Assembly (NCBI GenBank): GCA_016213425.1 | Contig: JACRAI010000106.1 | Location: 1-14,037 of the forward strand | Direction: 5' to 3' | DNA: 14,037 nt | Origin: an archaeon | GTDB lineage: Archaea; Nanobdellota; Nanobdellia; Woesearchaeales; ARS49 | Part shown: piece after piece, positions 6,569 through 12,521 of the stretch | Position numbering within the stretch: the first letter of the stretch is position 1 | Layout of the letters: each line of letters starts with the position of its first letter | Made by a program: the position numbers and the translations under genes | The notes under the pieces: model-generated | What the model was told of the DNA's origin: nothing | The model's input: only the letters and a program-made list of their open reading frames with translations | Database searches by the model: none

Positions 6569-6588
6569 CCAGAATATTTCTCAGTTTT

Positions 6589-7272
6589 ATGATTTCAATT
6601 ATCTTGTTAGAACCAGAAAATCCTGGCAATATTGGCGCTGTTGCTCGTGTTATGAAGAATTTTGGTTTTGCTAAACTAATTTTGGTAAATCCAAAATGTG
6701 AAATAACTGAAGAATGCAGAAATAGAGCAAAAAATGCTCAAGATATTTTAGCTAACGCTAAAATTTCAAAAGAATTGCCAGAGTTTGATACTTTAATAGG
6801 CACAACAAGCTTAATGGGCACCGATTATAACATTTACAGAAGTCCTCTAGTTCCAGAACAACTAACTCAACTTGACTTGAAAGGAAATATTGGTTTGTTA
6901 TTTGGGAGAGAAAGCACCGGATTAACTAATGAAGAAATAAAAAATTGTGATTTTATCGTTACAATACCAACGAATAAAAAGTATCCTGCACTCAACTTAA
7001 GCCATTCAGTAGCGATATTATTATATGAACTAAGTAAGAACAAAGAAAACATAACATCTCATATAAGAGCGATGACTGTTGAAGAAAAAAAACAAATAGA
7101 TAAGAATTTCAATGAAATATTAAATAAAATAAAATTCGCCACTCCAGAAAAGAAAGAAACTCAGCAAATGGTTTGGAAAAAAATATTTGGAAAAACATTC
7201 TTCTCAAAAAGAGAAGCTTACGCAGTTATAGGTTTGTTGAAAAAGATTAAAGATAAGATGAAAAGCGCCTAA
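6589..7272 (+). CDS. trmJ: TrmJ-type SPOUT RNA 2'-O-methyltransferase
   Basis: SPOUT methyltransferase of 227 residues that probably 2'-O-methylates position 32 of tRNA using S-adenosylmethionine. The three SpoU motifs are clear: motif 1 PENPGNIGAVARVMKNFG (9-26, with N14 and catalytic R20), motif 2 LLFGRESTGLTNEE (103-116), and motif 3 IPTNKKYPALNLSHSVAILL (126-145), which forms the cofactor-binding knot. The C-terminal segment (185-222), ending in SKREAYAVIGLLKKI, is typical of TrmJ rather than TrmH. The ATG at 6589 puts the family's first strand at residue 2. Its stop is nine bases from the stop of the convergent gene at 7282. The exact RNA target is assigned by family and not provable here. 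Confidence 0.88.
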   Translation: MISIILLEPENPGNIGAVARVMKNFGFAKLILVNPKCEITEECRNRAKNAQDILANAKISKELPEFDTLIGTTSLMGTDYNIYRSPLVPEQLTQLDLKGNIGLLFGRESTGLTNEEIKNCDFIVTIPTNKKYPALNLSHSVAILLYELSKNKENITSHIRAMTVEEKKQIDKNFNEILNKIKFATPEKKETQQMVWKKIFGKTFFSKREAYAVIGLLKKIKDKMKSA

Positions 7273-7281
7273 TTGCTCAAT

Positions 7282-7668
7282 TCAGTTTCTTCTTGCGTAA
7301 AAAGCTCCAGTAGTCATTTCTATACCTTCAAAATGTTTTTCAAGTTTTGAAGGTATTCTAGGCAATCGAGTCATTGTTATCTCATAAGCTTGCATGTTTT
7401 CATCATATAATTGCATAACACCAGTACTGTAAGGAACTGAAGGTCTTATTGTTTGCGCAACAGTTTTTGGTTCAACAACAATTTCTGCTCCAAAAATTTC
7501 TCGAGCTTGCTCCACGTTCATTTCTCCAAATACAACAGGTGTAGAAAATCCGTGATGTAAATTGCTAGTTCCACACTTTATATCTAATAATTTTTCTATA
7601 GACTGTTTTGCTTTTTCAGCATCAGTTTTAACTATTGCCTTGAATCTTATTGGTGTTTTTGTGTTCAT
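7282..7668 (-). CDS. Hypothetical protein, 128 residues
   Basis: I do not recognise this soluble protein. It starts MNTKTPIRFKAIVKTDAEK, contains Cys36 and His41/His42 in a CGTSNLHHGF segment, and ends TTGAFYARRN. Predicted pattern is alpha/beta with no membrane segment. The ATG at 7668 is preferred to an in-frame TTG at 7680 because the intervening GGGGG lies at a suitable distance to serve as a ribosome binding site. The gene has its own TATA box with an inverted repeat just downstream of it, which hints at repression. It is convergent with the TrmJ gene (nine-base gap). Confidence 0.7.
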   Translation of the reverse strand: MNTKTPIRFKAIVKTDAEKAKQSIEKLLDIKCGTSNLHHGFSTPVVFGEMNVEQAREIFGAEIVVEPKTVAQTIRPSVPYSTGVMQLYDENMQAYEITMTRLPRIPSKLEKHFEGIEMTTGAFYARRN

Positions 7669-7694
7669 TTTTTCCCCCAAAACTTGTTTGATCG

Positions 7695-7723
7695 AGTATA
7701 GAACGTATACTATTTAAATATTT
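7695..7723 (-). promoter_or_regulatory. Promoter with possible operator for the 7282-7668 gene
   Basis: On the minus strand AAATATTTAAAT (7723-7712) is a TATA box. It predicts a transcription start near 7691 and a 20-25 base leader. Directly next to it, AGTATA-GAACG-TATACT (7695-7711) is a perfect 6-bp inverted repeat with a 5-base spacer, filling the space between TATA box and start site. This is where archaeal repressors often bind. The operator role is inference. Confidence 0.35.
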
Positions 7724-7811
7724 CTTTTGGCTTCATTCGTTTTTGCTTTGGATTTTATAATTTGCTTTATTGCTGTGGTAGGCACTTTTTGGTCGAACTT
7801 GATTTCATATT

Positions 7812-8183
7812 TTATCTTTTTTCAAATTTTTTCCAGAAAATATATGATGTGAACATTACTGCAAGAAATATAACTGGTGGAAGCGCCATTAGTATTCCAT
7901 CACCTGAAAAAACATATGAAGCAAATGCGCCTATAAAATCAATAGTAAATCCTGCGTAAGCCCACTCTTTGATGGTTTTGAATTTCCATTGTAATATTGC
8001 GATTACTCCTATAACTTTTGCGATTCCTAAAATGATATTAAGATACAATGGATATCCTAAGTGTTTCATTACTTCTTTTCCTTGTTCTGTGAACATTAAA
8101 CTAGCTACTCCTGAAAACAACATTCCTAATGATAACAAAATAGTGAAAGTCCAGTAAACGATTTTAATTGTTTTAGGTTTCAT
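7812..8183 (-). CDS. DoxX-like four-helix membrane protein
   Basis: A 123-residue integral membrane protein with four hydrophobic helices (about 8-30, 46-65, 73-92, 97-117). The GYPLYLNIILGIAKVIGVIAI segment and the charged WKFKTIKEWAYAGF loop between helices 2 and 3 match DoxX-like family proteins. The family's biochemical role is poorly defined; some members are linked to quinone or thiol redox systems. It lies upstream of the hypothetical gene at 7282 on the same strand but has its own TATA box. The 130-base interval 7681-7811 between them holds only that gene's promoter and AT-rich sequence. Confidence 0.75.
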   Translation of the reverse strand: MKPKTIKIVYWTFTILLSLGMLFSGVASLMFTEQGKEVMKHLGYPLYLNIILGIAKVIGVIAILQWKFKTIKEWAYAGFTIDFIGAFASYVFSGDGILMALPPVIFLAVMFTSYIFWKKFEKR

Positions 8184-8206
8184 AATTTAAACAGTTCGCT
8201 GAAGTA

Positions 8207-8218
8207 GTATTTATATTT
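8207..8218 (-). promoter_or_regulatory. TATA box of the DoxX-like gene
   Basis: On the minus strand AATATAAATA is centred about 29 bases before the ATG (8183-8181). Transcription would begin within a few bases of the start codon. It lies just after the stop of the HTH gene at 8228. Confidence 0.45.
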
Positions 8219-8227
8219 TTCGTCAAC

Positions 8228-8875
8228 TCAATCAATTCCTAAAATTTTCATTTTTCTATGCAGGGTCTCAAATCTCAAGCCTATTTTTTTAGCTGTTCTG
8301 GAAATGTTGTCTTGATTTTCTTCTAGCGCTTTTTTTAAGAATTTTTTTTCAAACTTTCTTTCTGCCTCTTTTAATGTTAATTCATCCGCGGGCAATTCTT
8401 TAACTATATCTTTTGATATTTGAGGAACATTCTGATAAATCGCTCGGAATTTTTCAGGATTTAAAGCTGAGCGATAATTTTCTAAAGTTGTTTCTATGAT
8501 TCCCTTTATTCGGGTTTCTTTTATGTATTCGCTTTTCTGCAATTCTCTTCTGTAAATTTCAGGTTCAATCTTTAATTCTCTGATTAACCTGTGTAATGCC
8601 TCTCTTGACAAACCTAAAATTTTAGAAACTTCGCTAATATTTCCAAAATGAAGCATTAATATCTTATTAATGTAATATTTTTTGAAGAACTTTTTTGCTT
8701 TCTTGAAAGGAATGTTTGTATCGATTATTAAGTCTATTAATGGGCTTTTCTTTATTTTATCACTAATGTCTACTTTTATCTCGTCTACAGTGATGCCTAA
8801 AAATTTATGCATTGCTTCATCAAGCAATGGTTTTACTTTTTCATCTAATGCTTCATCAACAGTTTTATATGTCAC
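8228..8875 (-). CDS. Putative regulator with two Fis-type helix-turn-helix units
   Basis: A 215-residue basic protein with two copies of a Fis/NtrC-type HTH (HTH_8-like). Unit 1 is residues 64-103, containing GNISEVSKILGLSREALHRL. Unit 2 is 175-214, containing DNISRTAKKIGLRFETLHRK. Each follows the pattern N-[IV]-S-x(2)-[AS]-K-x-[IL]-G-L-x(3)-[TA]-L-H-R. The N-terminal 60 residues and the linker are helical and unrecognised. No AAA+ or receiver domain is present, so it is not a sigma54 activator. It would bind DNA as an internally duplicated analogue of the Fis dimer; targets are unknown. The start is GTG at 8875, chosen from the TATA box about 26 bases upstream. It is co-directional with the radical SAM and small genes upstream. 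Confidence 0.75.
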   Translation of the reverse strand: MTYKTVDEALDEKVKPLLDEAMHKFLGITVDEIKVDISDKIKKSPLIDLIIDTNIPFKKAKKFFKKYYINKILMLHFGNISEVSKILGLSREALHRLIRELKIEPEIYRRELQKSEYIKETRIKGIIETTLENYRSALNPEKFRAIYQNVPQISKDIVKELPADELTLKEAERKFEKKFLKKALEENQDNISRTAKKIGLRFETLHRKMKILGID

Positions 8876-8895
8876 GAAAATTAATGAAAAGATCC

Positions 8896-8906
8896 ATATA
8901 TAAAAA
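8896..8906 (-). promoter_or_regulatory. TATA box of the HTH gene (leaderless)
   Basis: On the minus strand TTTTTATATAT is centred about 26 bases before the GTG (8875-8873). It starts just beyond the stop codon of the small gene at 8909, so the regulator can be transcribed apart from the radical SAM gene. Confidence 0.5.
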
Positions 8907-8908
8907 TA

Positions 8909-9013
8909 TTATGATTTTTTAGTTACAGTTGGCGAGGTTTCAGTGTTTTTTTGTTGTACTTTGTATTCTTTTCTCACATTTTTAATTGCATCTTCTAACC
9001 ATCCTTTTCCCAT
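8909..9013 (-). CDS. Small protein gene, 34 residues
   Basis: A short frame encodes a 34-residue peptide starting MGKGWLEDAIKNVRKEYK and ending TVTKKS. A near-perfect Shine-Dalgarno site AGGTGAT (9024-9018 on the minus strand) lies four bases before its ATG. That site is the main reason to call it a gene. It begins 24 bases after the stop of the radical SAM gene, so both probably share a transcript. The first half looks like an amphipathic helix; the second is polar and flexible. No signal or cysteine is present. Function unknown. Confidence 0.55.
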   Translation of the reverse strand: MGKGWLEDAIKNVRKEYKVQQKNTETSPTVTKKS

Positions 9014-9037
9014 TTTAATCACCTTAAACATAAACAA

Positions 9038-9961
9038 CTATTGACTAATTCTGTATGCTCGTTCCCATTCACTAAATTCTTTTTCTTCACCTTCGCTCAG
9101 GTTCAAATAATATTTTTTAGTGAATTGACCGCAAGAACTTCCTATATTAGCTCCAGGTGCGCCATACTCTTCGATTAACCTTTCAAACCAGTAATCTTCT
9201 TTTTCACTTCTTTCTAATCCGTCTGTTGGGTTAAACTTAAGTATTTTTAATGGAATTTTGTACTTCTGTCCTAACCTTATTAATTCAGTTAATTCAGCTT
9301 CGCCATCATTTACGTTTTTTATTATTGTGTAGTGTATTTCTGTATTATCTGCACTTCTTCTGCATTTCAAAAGTTCCTTCTTCATAGGTTCAGTTAATGT
9401 TCGCTCTCTATAATTGCATAATTCTTGAAGTGCTTCTTCAACACTCACATCAGTGTAAGGAATCAATTTTTGTCTAACATTTGAAAATGGTGTGTGTAAA
9501 GAGAAATGAATTTTTAAAGGAATATTTCCTTCAATGACTTTTTGTGTAAAATATTTAAATTCATTTCTAGGAATTATTGTGGCCAGAGCTAAACCTGAAG
9601 ATTCGGTTCTCATTGTTTCATAAAAATCAACAATCAATTCTTTATTCATGAATGAATCCCCAACACCCATAAATGAAAACACTGTTTTTTGCTTTCTATC
9701 AATAAATTTCAAAGATTCATTAAATGCTTCAGTTAATTCTTCTAGAGTTATTGGTTTCATTCCTTTAGATAAAGGATTTTCGCTTGTTAAATGACAGAAC
9801 GTGCACCCCAAAGAACAATAGTAGTGTGTTGGAATACAAAACACATCTGTGTTTGATTTATTCTTTAGCCACGTTATTTCTATAACTCCTTTATCATTCT
9901 TATAAACAAATTTTTCAGTTCCATCTGTATCTTTAAATCGACCTATTTTTTCTAATCCCAT
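9038..9961 (-). CDS. RlmN/Cfr-type radical SAM methyltransferase
   Basis: Radical SAM enzyme of 307 residues related to RlmN/Cfr, which methylate adenosine C2 or C8 in 23S rRNA (RlmN also tRNA). The cluster motif CSLGCTFC gives C49, C53 and C56. C42, seven residues before the first cluster cysteine, matches the RlmN cysteine that resolves the intermediate. C277 in IGSSCGQF matches the methyl-carrying cysteine of ACGQL. FMGVGDSFMN (98-107) corresponds to the GMGEP SAM motif, and FSLHTP precedes an R/P-containing segment as in RlmN. All parts of the mechanism are present. The N-terminal accessory domain of bacterial RlmN is missing and the protein is about 70 residues shorter. The start has GGAGTGA four bases upstream. 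The target RNA in this organism is not known. Confidence 0.85.
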   Translation of the reverse strand: MGLEKIGRFKDTDGTEKFVYKNDKGVIEITWLKNKSNTDVFCIPTHYYCSLGCTFCHLTSENPLSKGMKPITLEELTEAFNESLKFIDRKQKTVFSFMGVGDSFMNKELIVDFYETMRTESSGLALATIIPRNEFKYFTQKVIEGNIPLKIHFSLHTPFSNVRQKLIPYTDVSVEEALQELCNYRERTLTEPMKKELLKCRRSADNTEIHYTIIKNVNDGEAELTELIRLGQKYKIPLKILKFNPTDGLERSEKEDYWFERLIEEYGAPGANIGSSCGQFTKKYYLNLSEGEEKEFSEWERAYRISQ

Positions 9962-10016
9962 ATTTTCACTCCAGGACTATTCAACACAGAACGAGCCTCA
10001 TTAACAAGGCCAAGAC

Positions 10017-10029
10017 TTATTTATATATT
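10017..10029 (-). promoter_or_regulatory. Promoter of the radical SAM gene
   Basis: On the minus strand AATATATAAATAAG is a TATA box predicting a start near 9997 and a leader of about 35 bases. The leader carries GGAGTGA (9972-9966) four bases before the ATG. The promoter is divergent from RNA candidate copy B. Confidence 0.45.
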
Positions 10030-10083
10030 TTATTGGTTTACAAAATATGTTTTGTTTAAAGTTTTTTATTGCTCGAGATTGAC

Positions 10084-10318
10084 GAAGTTTTCTTCTGTTG
10101 GTTATTCCTGTGCCTGAATTTTTAAGTGTATGTTTGAAAACTTTTGGCAGCTCAGCTGCAAATTGATAAACAGTTGCAGAATTATTTAAATGCACACTAT
10201 TGCTACCGATATCGTGCCTTAACAGAATTCATTATCTAGTTATCATTTAGCGACAGAGTCGCCTCTAGTTATTCTTACTTAATAAACACAGCTCGCACTG
10301 GAAGCAACAACAGATAAA
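10084..10318 (+). ncRNA. Candidate structured RNA, copy B (unrecognised family)
   Basis: Non-coding element homologous to copy A (2841-3092), in the same orientation. Helices: outer TTCTGTTG/CAACAGA (7 pairs, 10094-10100 with 10308-10314); TTCC/GGAA and GTGC/GCAC (10105-10113 with 10295-10303, one T-T mismatch between them); hairpin GCAGC-TCA-GCTGC (10147-10159); alternative CTGCAA/TTGCAG (10156-10161 with 10174-10179); GCAC/GTGC (10192-10195 with 10214-10217); hairpin GCGAC-AGA-GTCGC (10250-10262); hairpin TTATT/AATAA with 7-base loop (10269-10285). AAGTTTTC (10085-10092) can also pair with GAAAACTT (10136-10143), which would make a pseudoknot. Conserved single-stranded text includes AACAACAGATAA at the 3' end. 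Boundaries are approximate. Confidence 0.55.
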
Positions 10319-10393
10319 GATGCTAAAAAAGCAAGTATTCAGAACTTCACACACCGCGTGTTCTCGCACAGTAAATTTTTTTGTTTAGCAACC

Positions 10394-10402
10394 TTTTTAT
10401 AC
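10394..10402 (+). promoter_or_regulatory. TATA box of the YvcK-like gene (leaderless)
   Basis: TTTTTATAC is centred about 27 bases before the ATG at 10426, with no ribosome binding site. It lies about 75 bases after the end of RNA candidate copy B, so the gene need not be transcribed from the RNA. Confidence 0.5.
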
Positions 10403-10425
10403 CTGCTTTTGGTCACTTTCTTTTA

Positions 10426-11370
10426 ATGGGTGGAATAGTAGTTATAGGCGGCGGTACTGGCTCTTTCACAGTATTAAAAGGTCTTAAGAGGTATACAAAT
10501 AACTTAACTGCTGTTGTTTCTATGTTTGATTCTGGAGGAAGTACAGGAATACTTAGAGATGAATTAGGACACTTACCTCCAGGAGATGTGCGCAGGTGCA
10601 TTTTAGCATTAGCTCCAGAAGACACTCATACAGATGTTTTGAGAGATTTAATGAGTTTTAGATTCGAAAACGGTAAAGGATTAAGCGGGCACAGTTTGGG
10701 AAATTTATTGCTCACTGCTCTTAAAGAAATAACAAAAGATGAAGTCTTAGCGATAGAGAGATTATCTCAACTTTTAGGATTAAAAGGCAGAGTTCTTCCA
10801 GTAACAATAGATAACTCACACTTGTGCGCAGTAATGGAAAATGGTACAATAGTCAGAGGAGAAACAAATATAGACATACCAGATCATGATCCAAATTTAA
10901 AGATAACAAAATTATTTGTAGACCCTCCAGCTCACGCTCTTATTGATGCAATAGATGCACTCAAAAATGCAGACAAAATAGTAATTGGCCCAGGAGATTT
11001 ATACACTTCAATAATCCCTAATTTTTTAGTTAAAGGAATTCCTGAAGCAATTAAGGAATCAAAAGCTAAAAAAATATACATTTGCAATGTAATGACAAAA
11101 TATGGAGAAACTAACGATTATAAGGCATCAACTTTCTTGAAAGAAATAGAAAAATATCTGGGAGAAAAAAGTGTTGACGTAATGATTTGCAACACAGAAC
11201 TAGGAGAAGAAACATTACTGAAAAAGTATTCTGAAGAAAAAGCATACCCTGTAGAAATCGACGTAGAAAATTTAAGCCACGTTCAATTAATCGCAGACGA
11301 TTTTCTAAATAAAGCAGAAATCATCAGACACGACAGCATGAAACTAGCCAAGACCATTATGAATCTTTGA
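10426..11370 (+). CDS. YvcK/CofD-like family protein
   Basis: A 314-residue protein of the YvcK (gluconeogenesis factor)/CofD superfamily. It has the N-terminal Rossmann-type glycine loop IVVIGGGTGSFTVLKGL (4-20), then SMFDSGGSTGILRDELGHLPPGD (32-54), then GPGDLYTSIIPNFLVKGIPE and NVMTKYGETNDY further on. These fit YvcK more closely than the F420-pathway CofD transferase. Bacterial YvcK/GlmR binds UDP-N-acetylglucosamine and tunes amino-sugar and carbon flux; an equivalent role in this archaeon is inference. The ATG at 10426 puts the glycine loop at residue 8 and fits the TATA spacing. Upstream in-frame codons from 10381 are not needed. The gene is convergent with the minus-strand gene at 11420. 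Confidence 0.88.
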   Translation: MGGIVVIGGGTGSFTVLKGLKRYTNNLTAVVSMFDSGGSTGILRDELGHLPPGDVRRCILALAPEDTHTDVLRDLMSFRFENGKGLSGHSLGNLLLTALKEITKDEVLAIERLSQLLGLKGRVLPVTIDNSHLCAVMENGTIVRGETNIDIPDHDPNLKITKLFVDPPAHALIDAIDALKNADKIVIGPGDLYTSIIPNFLVKGIPEAIKESKAKKIYICNVMTKYGETNDYKASTFLKEIEKYLGEKSVDVMICNTELGEETLLKKYSEEKAYPVEIDVENLSHVQLIADDFLNKAEIIRHDSMKLAKTIMNL

Positions 11371-11403
11371 TTGAGCCAGCTATTTCTTCCAGCACTAAAG
11401 ATG

Positions 11404-11424
11404 CGTTCTTTTTGTTTTATTATT
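11404..11424 (+). terminator. T-rich tract after the YvcK-like gene
   Basis: The plus strand is rich in T runs (TTCTTTTTGTTTTATTATTT) shortly after the stop at 11370, in the gap before the convergent gene. Archaeal transcription ends at such T-tracts. No stable hairpin precedes it. The tract reaches into the last codons of the opposing gene. Confidence 0.35.
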
Positions 11425-11749
11425 TCTTCAAAAAGACTATCGGTACATAATCTGTGAAAGTTCCATACATGTTCTTTCCTCTGCTTACATATTCTTCAGA
11501 TCTTAAATGACCTAAAGAATAATGTGTTGCTCCTTCAGGAATCTTTCCACTTAATGTTGCTTGAGTGCATTCCCCAACTTGCACTGAGTAAGGATCATCT
11601 CTTAACAAATAATGATCGCTTTTAACAACTTTTGAATCATACGACAACCTCATTAGTTCAACGCTCAAAAACTCAAATTTCTTCTCTGTTTTAACTTCTA
11701 CTAAGCCTTCAAGTGTTTTCAAAGCCTTTTCAGGCAATTTTTTTTCCAT
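11420..11749 (-). CDS. Hypothetical protein, 109 residues
   Basis: I do not recognise this soluble, charged protein. It begins MEKKLPEKALKTLEGLVE and its second half (VQVGECTQATL, GATHYSLGHL, YGTFTDYVPIVFLKK) looks beta-rich. One cysteine (C61) is present. The ATG is preceded by AGGTGGT (11760-11754 on the minus strand) four bases upstream, a clear ribosome binding site. It follows the 99-residue paralogue gene by 68 bases, with a TATA-like sequence and a hairpin between, so it may have its own promoter. Confidence 0.7.
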   Translation of the reverse strand: MEKKLPEKALKTLEGLVEVKTEKKFEFLSVELMRLSYDSKVVKSDHYLLRDDPYSVQVGECTQATLSGKIPEGATHYSLGHLRSEEYVSRGKNMYGTFTDYVPIVFLKK

Positions 11750-11773
11750 TTATACCACCTCATATTATTTATT

Positions 11774-11791
11774 ATAGCTATCGCTAGCTAT
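11774..11791 (-). repeat. Short perfect hairpin between two minus-strand genes
   Basis: ATAGCTA (11774-11780) and TAGCTAT (11785-11791) form a perfect 7-bp stem with a TCGC loop. A TATA-like TTAAATAATTTTAG (11817-11804, minus strand) would start transcription near 11787, inside the repeat. The repeat could thus be an operator at the start site of the 109-residue gene, or a terminator of the upstream unit. Confidence 0.45.
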
Positions 11792-11817
11792 GAATTATTC
11801 TTACTAAAATTATTTAA

Positions 11818-12117
11818 TTACTGTTTAGCTTTATCGTACAATTCGTTAAGCTTATTTTCCCATTTGCCAGGAACGTAGTGAGATTCATTTCTGCTTAACA
11901 AATAAACAGGTTCTCCATTGTACATTATTGTTGTCTTAAGTACGCAGTCAGCGCCTTCATCTTTGTATATAACTTGAAAATCATCTTCAATATTGAAACC
12001 TTCTTCGTTAAACAAGTAATCGATACTTTCCCAGTTAACTCCTTCTTCTTGTTTTTTTTCTCCAAACTTTTTAGCAACAGCGTACGCTTTACTTCTTATT
12101 TCTTCTAAATTATTCAT
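11818..12117 (-). CDS. Small hypothetical protein, 99 residues, paralogue of the next gene
   Basis: Unrecognised acidic protein of 99 residues. It shares two blocks with the upstream 133-residue protein: AxxVAKxxG near the N-terminus (A11-G19 here) and PGxWExxLxxLYxxA near the C-terminus (P83-A97). A central stretch between them looks like two or three beta strands (KTTIMYNGEPVYLLS). A duplicated gene pair is the simplest explanation. The ATG follows the previous stop by one base (TAAAATG), showing translational coupling. No membrane segment or catalytic motif is visible. Confidence 0.72.
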   Translation of the reverse strand: MNNLEEIRSKAYAVAKKFGEKKQEEGVNWESIDYLFNEEGFNIEDDFQVIYKDEGADCVLKTTIMYNGEPVYLLSRNESHYVPGKWENKLNELYDKAKQ

Positions 12118-12118
12118 T

Positions 12119-12520
12119 TTATCTTAACCCCCATCTTTGTTTTATTTCATTTTCTTTTTTTCTTTTAATTGTGGCGCGTCTTTTTGCATTAGTTCCCATT
12201 CTTTTTTCTAGCTTTCCCAATGCAGTATTATAAAGTTTAGTTAATTCTCCTTCCCAGTTTCCAGGAGCAAATGAATATATTTCATCATCGTGCTCATCAA
12301 AAACCAATTTATAGTTAGATTCGTAAAGAATTTTAGTTCCTGTATTTTTTCTAGCACTGCCATAACTATCCGCTCCGTATTGGGTGATTCTAAACTTTGA
12401 ATCTTCATAAACTCCTTTTCTACCTAAATATTTAGCAACAGTCCACGCTTTTCCATTAATATTCTTATCTCTTGCTTGTTGTTTTCTCCCTTCAATTCTT
12501 TGTTCTAGTGTTGTTTCCAT
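12119..12520 (-). CDS. Small hypothetical protein, 133 residues, paralogue of the previous entry
   Basis: Unrecognised basic protein of 133 residues with the same core as the 99-residue neighbour: AWTVAKYLG (25-33) and PGNWEGELTKLYNTA (86-100), with a likely beta-rich middle (ILYESNYKLVFDE). It carries extra basic tails at both ends; the C-terminal KRRATIKRKKENEIK region suggests nucleic-acid or ribosome contact, which is inference. The ATG at 12520 follows the stop of the pyruvate-kinase-like gene by one base (TAAAATG). An overlapping in-frame TTG at 12529 is possible but less likely. Same operon as its neighbours. Confidence 0.72.
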   Translation of the reverse strand: METTLEQRIEGRKQQARDKNINGKAWTVAKYLGRKGVYEDSKFRITQYGADSYGSARKNTGTKILYESNYKLVFDEHDDEIYSFAPGNWEGELTKLYNTALGKLEKRMGTNAKRRATIKRKKENEIKQRWGLR

Positions 12521-12521
12521 T

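Noticed and set aside
6553..6588. TrmJ start at GTG 6553
   Set aside because: It would add 12 residues before the first strand and would run through the TATA box. The ATG at 6589 fits family length and promoter spacing.
8909..9961. Radical SAM gene plus small peptide as a ribosomally made, modified peptide cluster
   Set aside because: The radical SAM protein has full RlmN/Cfr motifs including both catalytic cysteines, and no SPASM or RRE domain. The peptide has no cysteine or obvious leader/core layout. No protease or exporter is adjacent.
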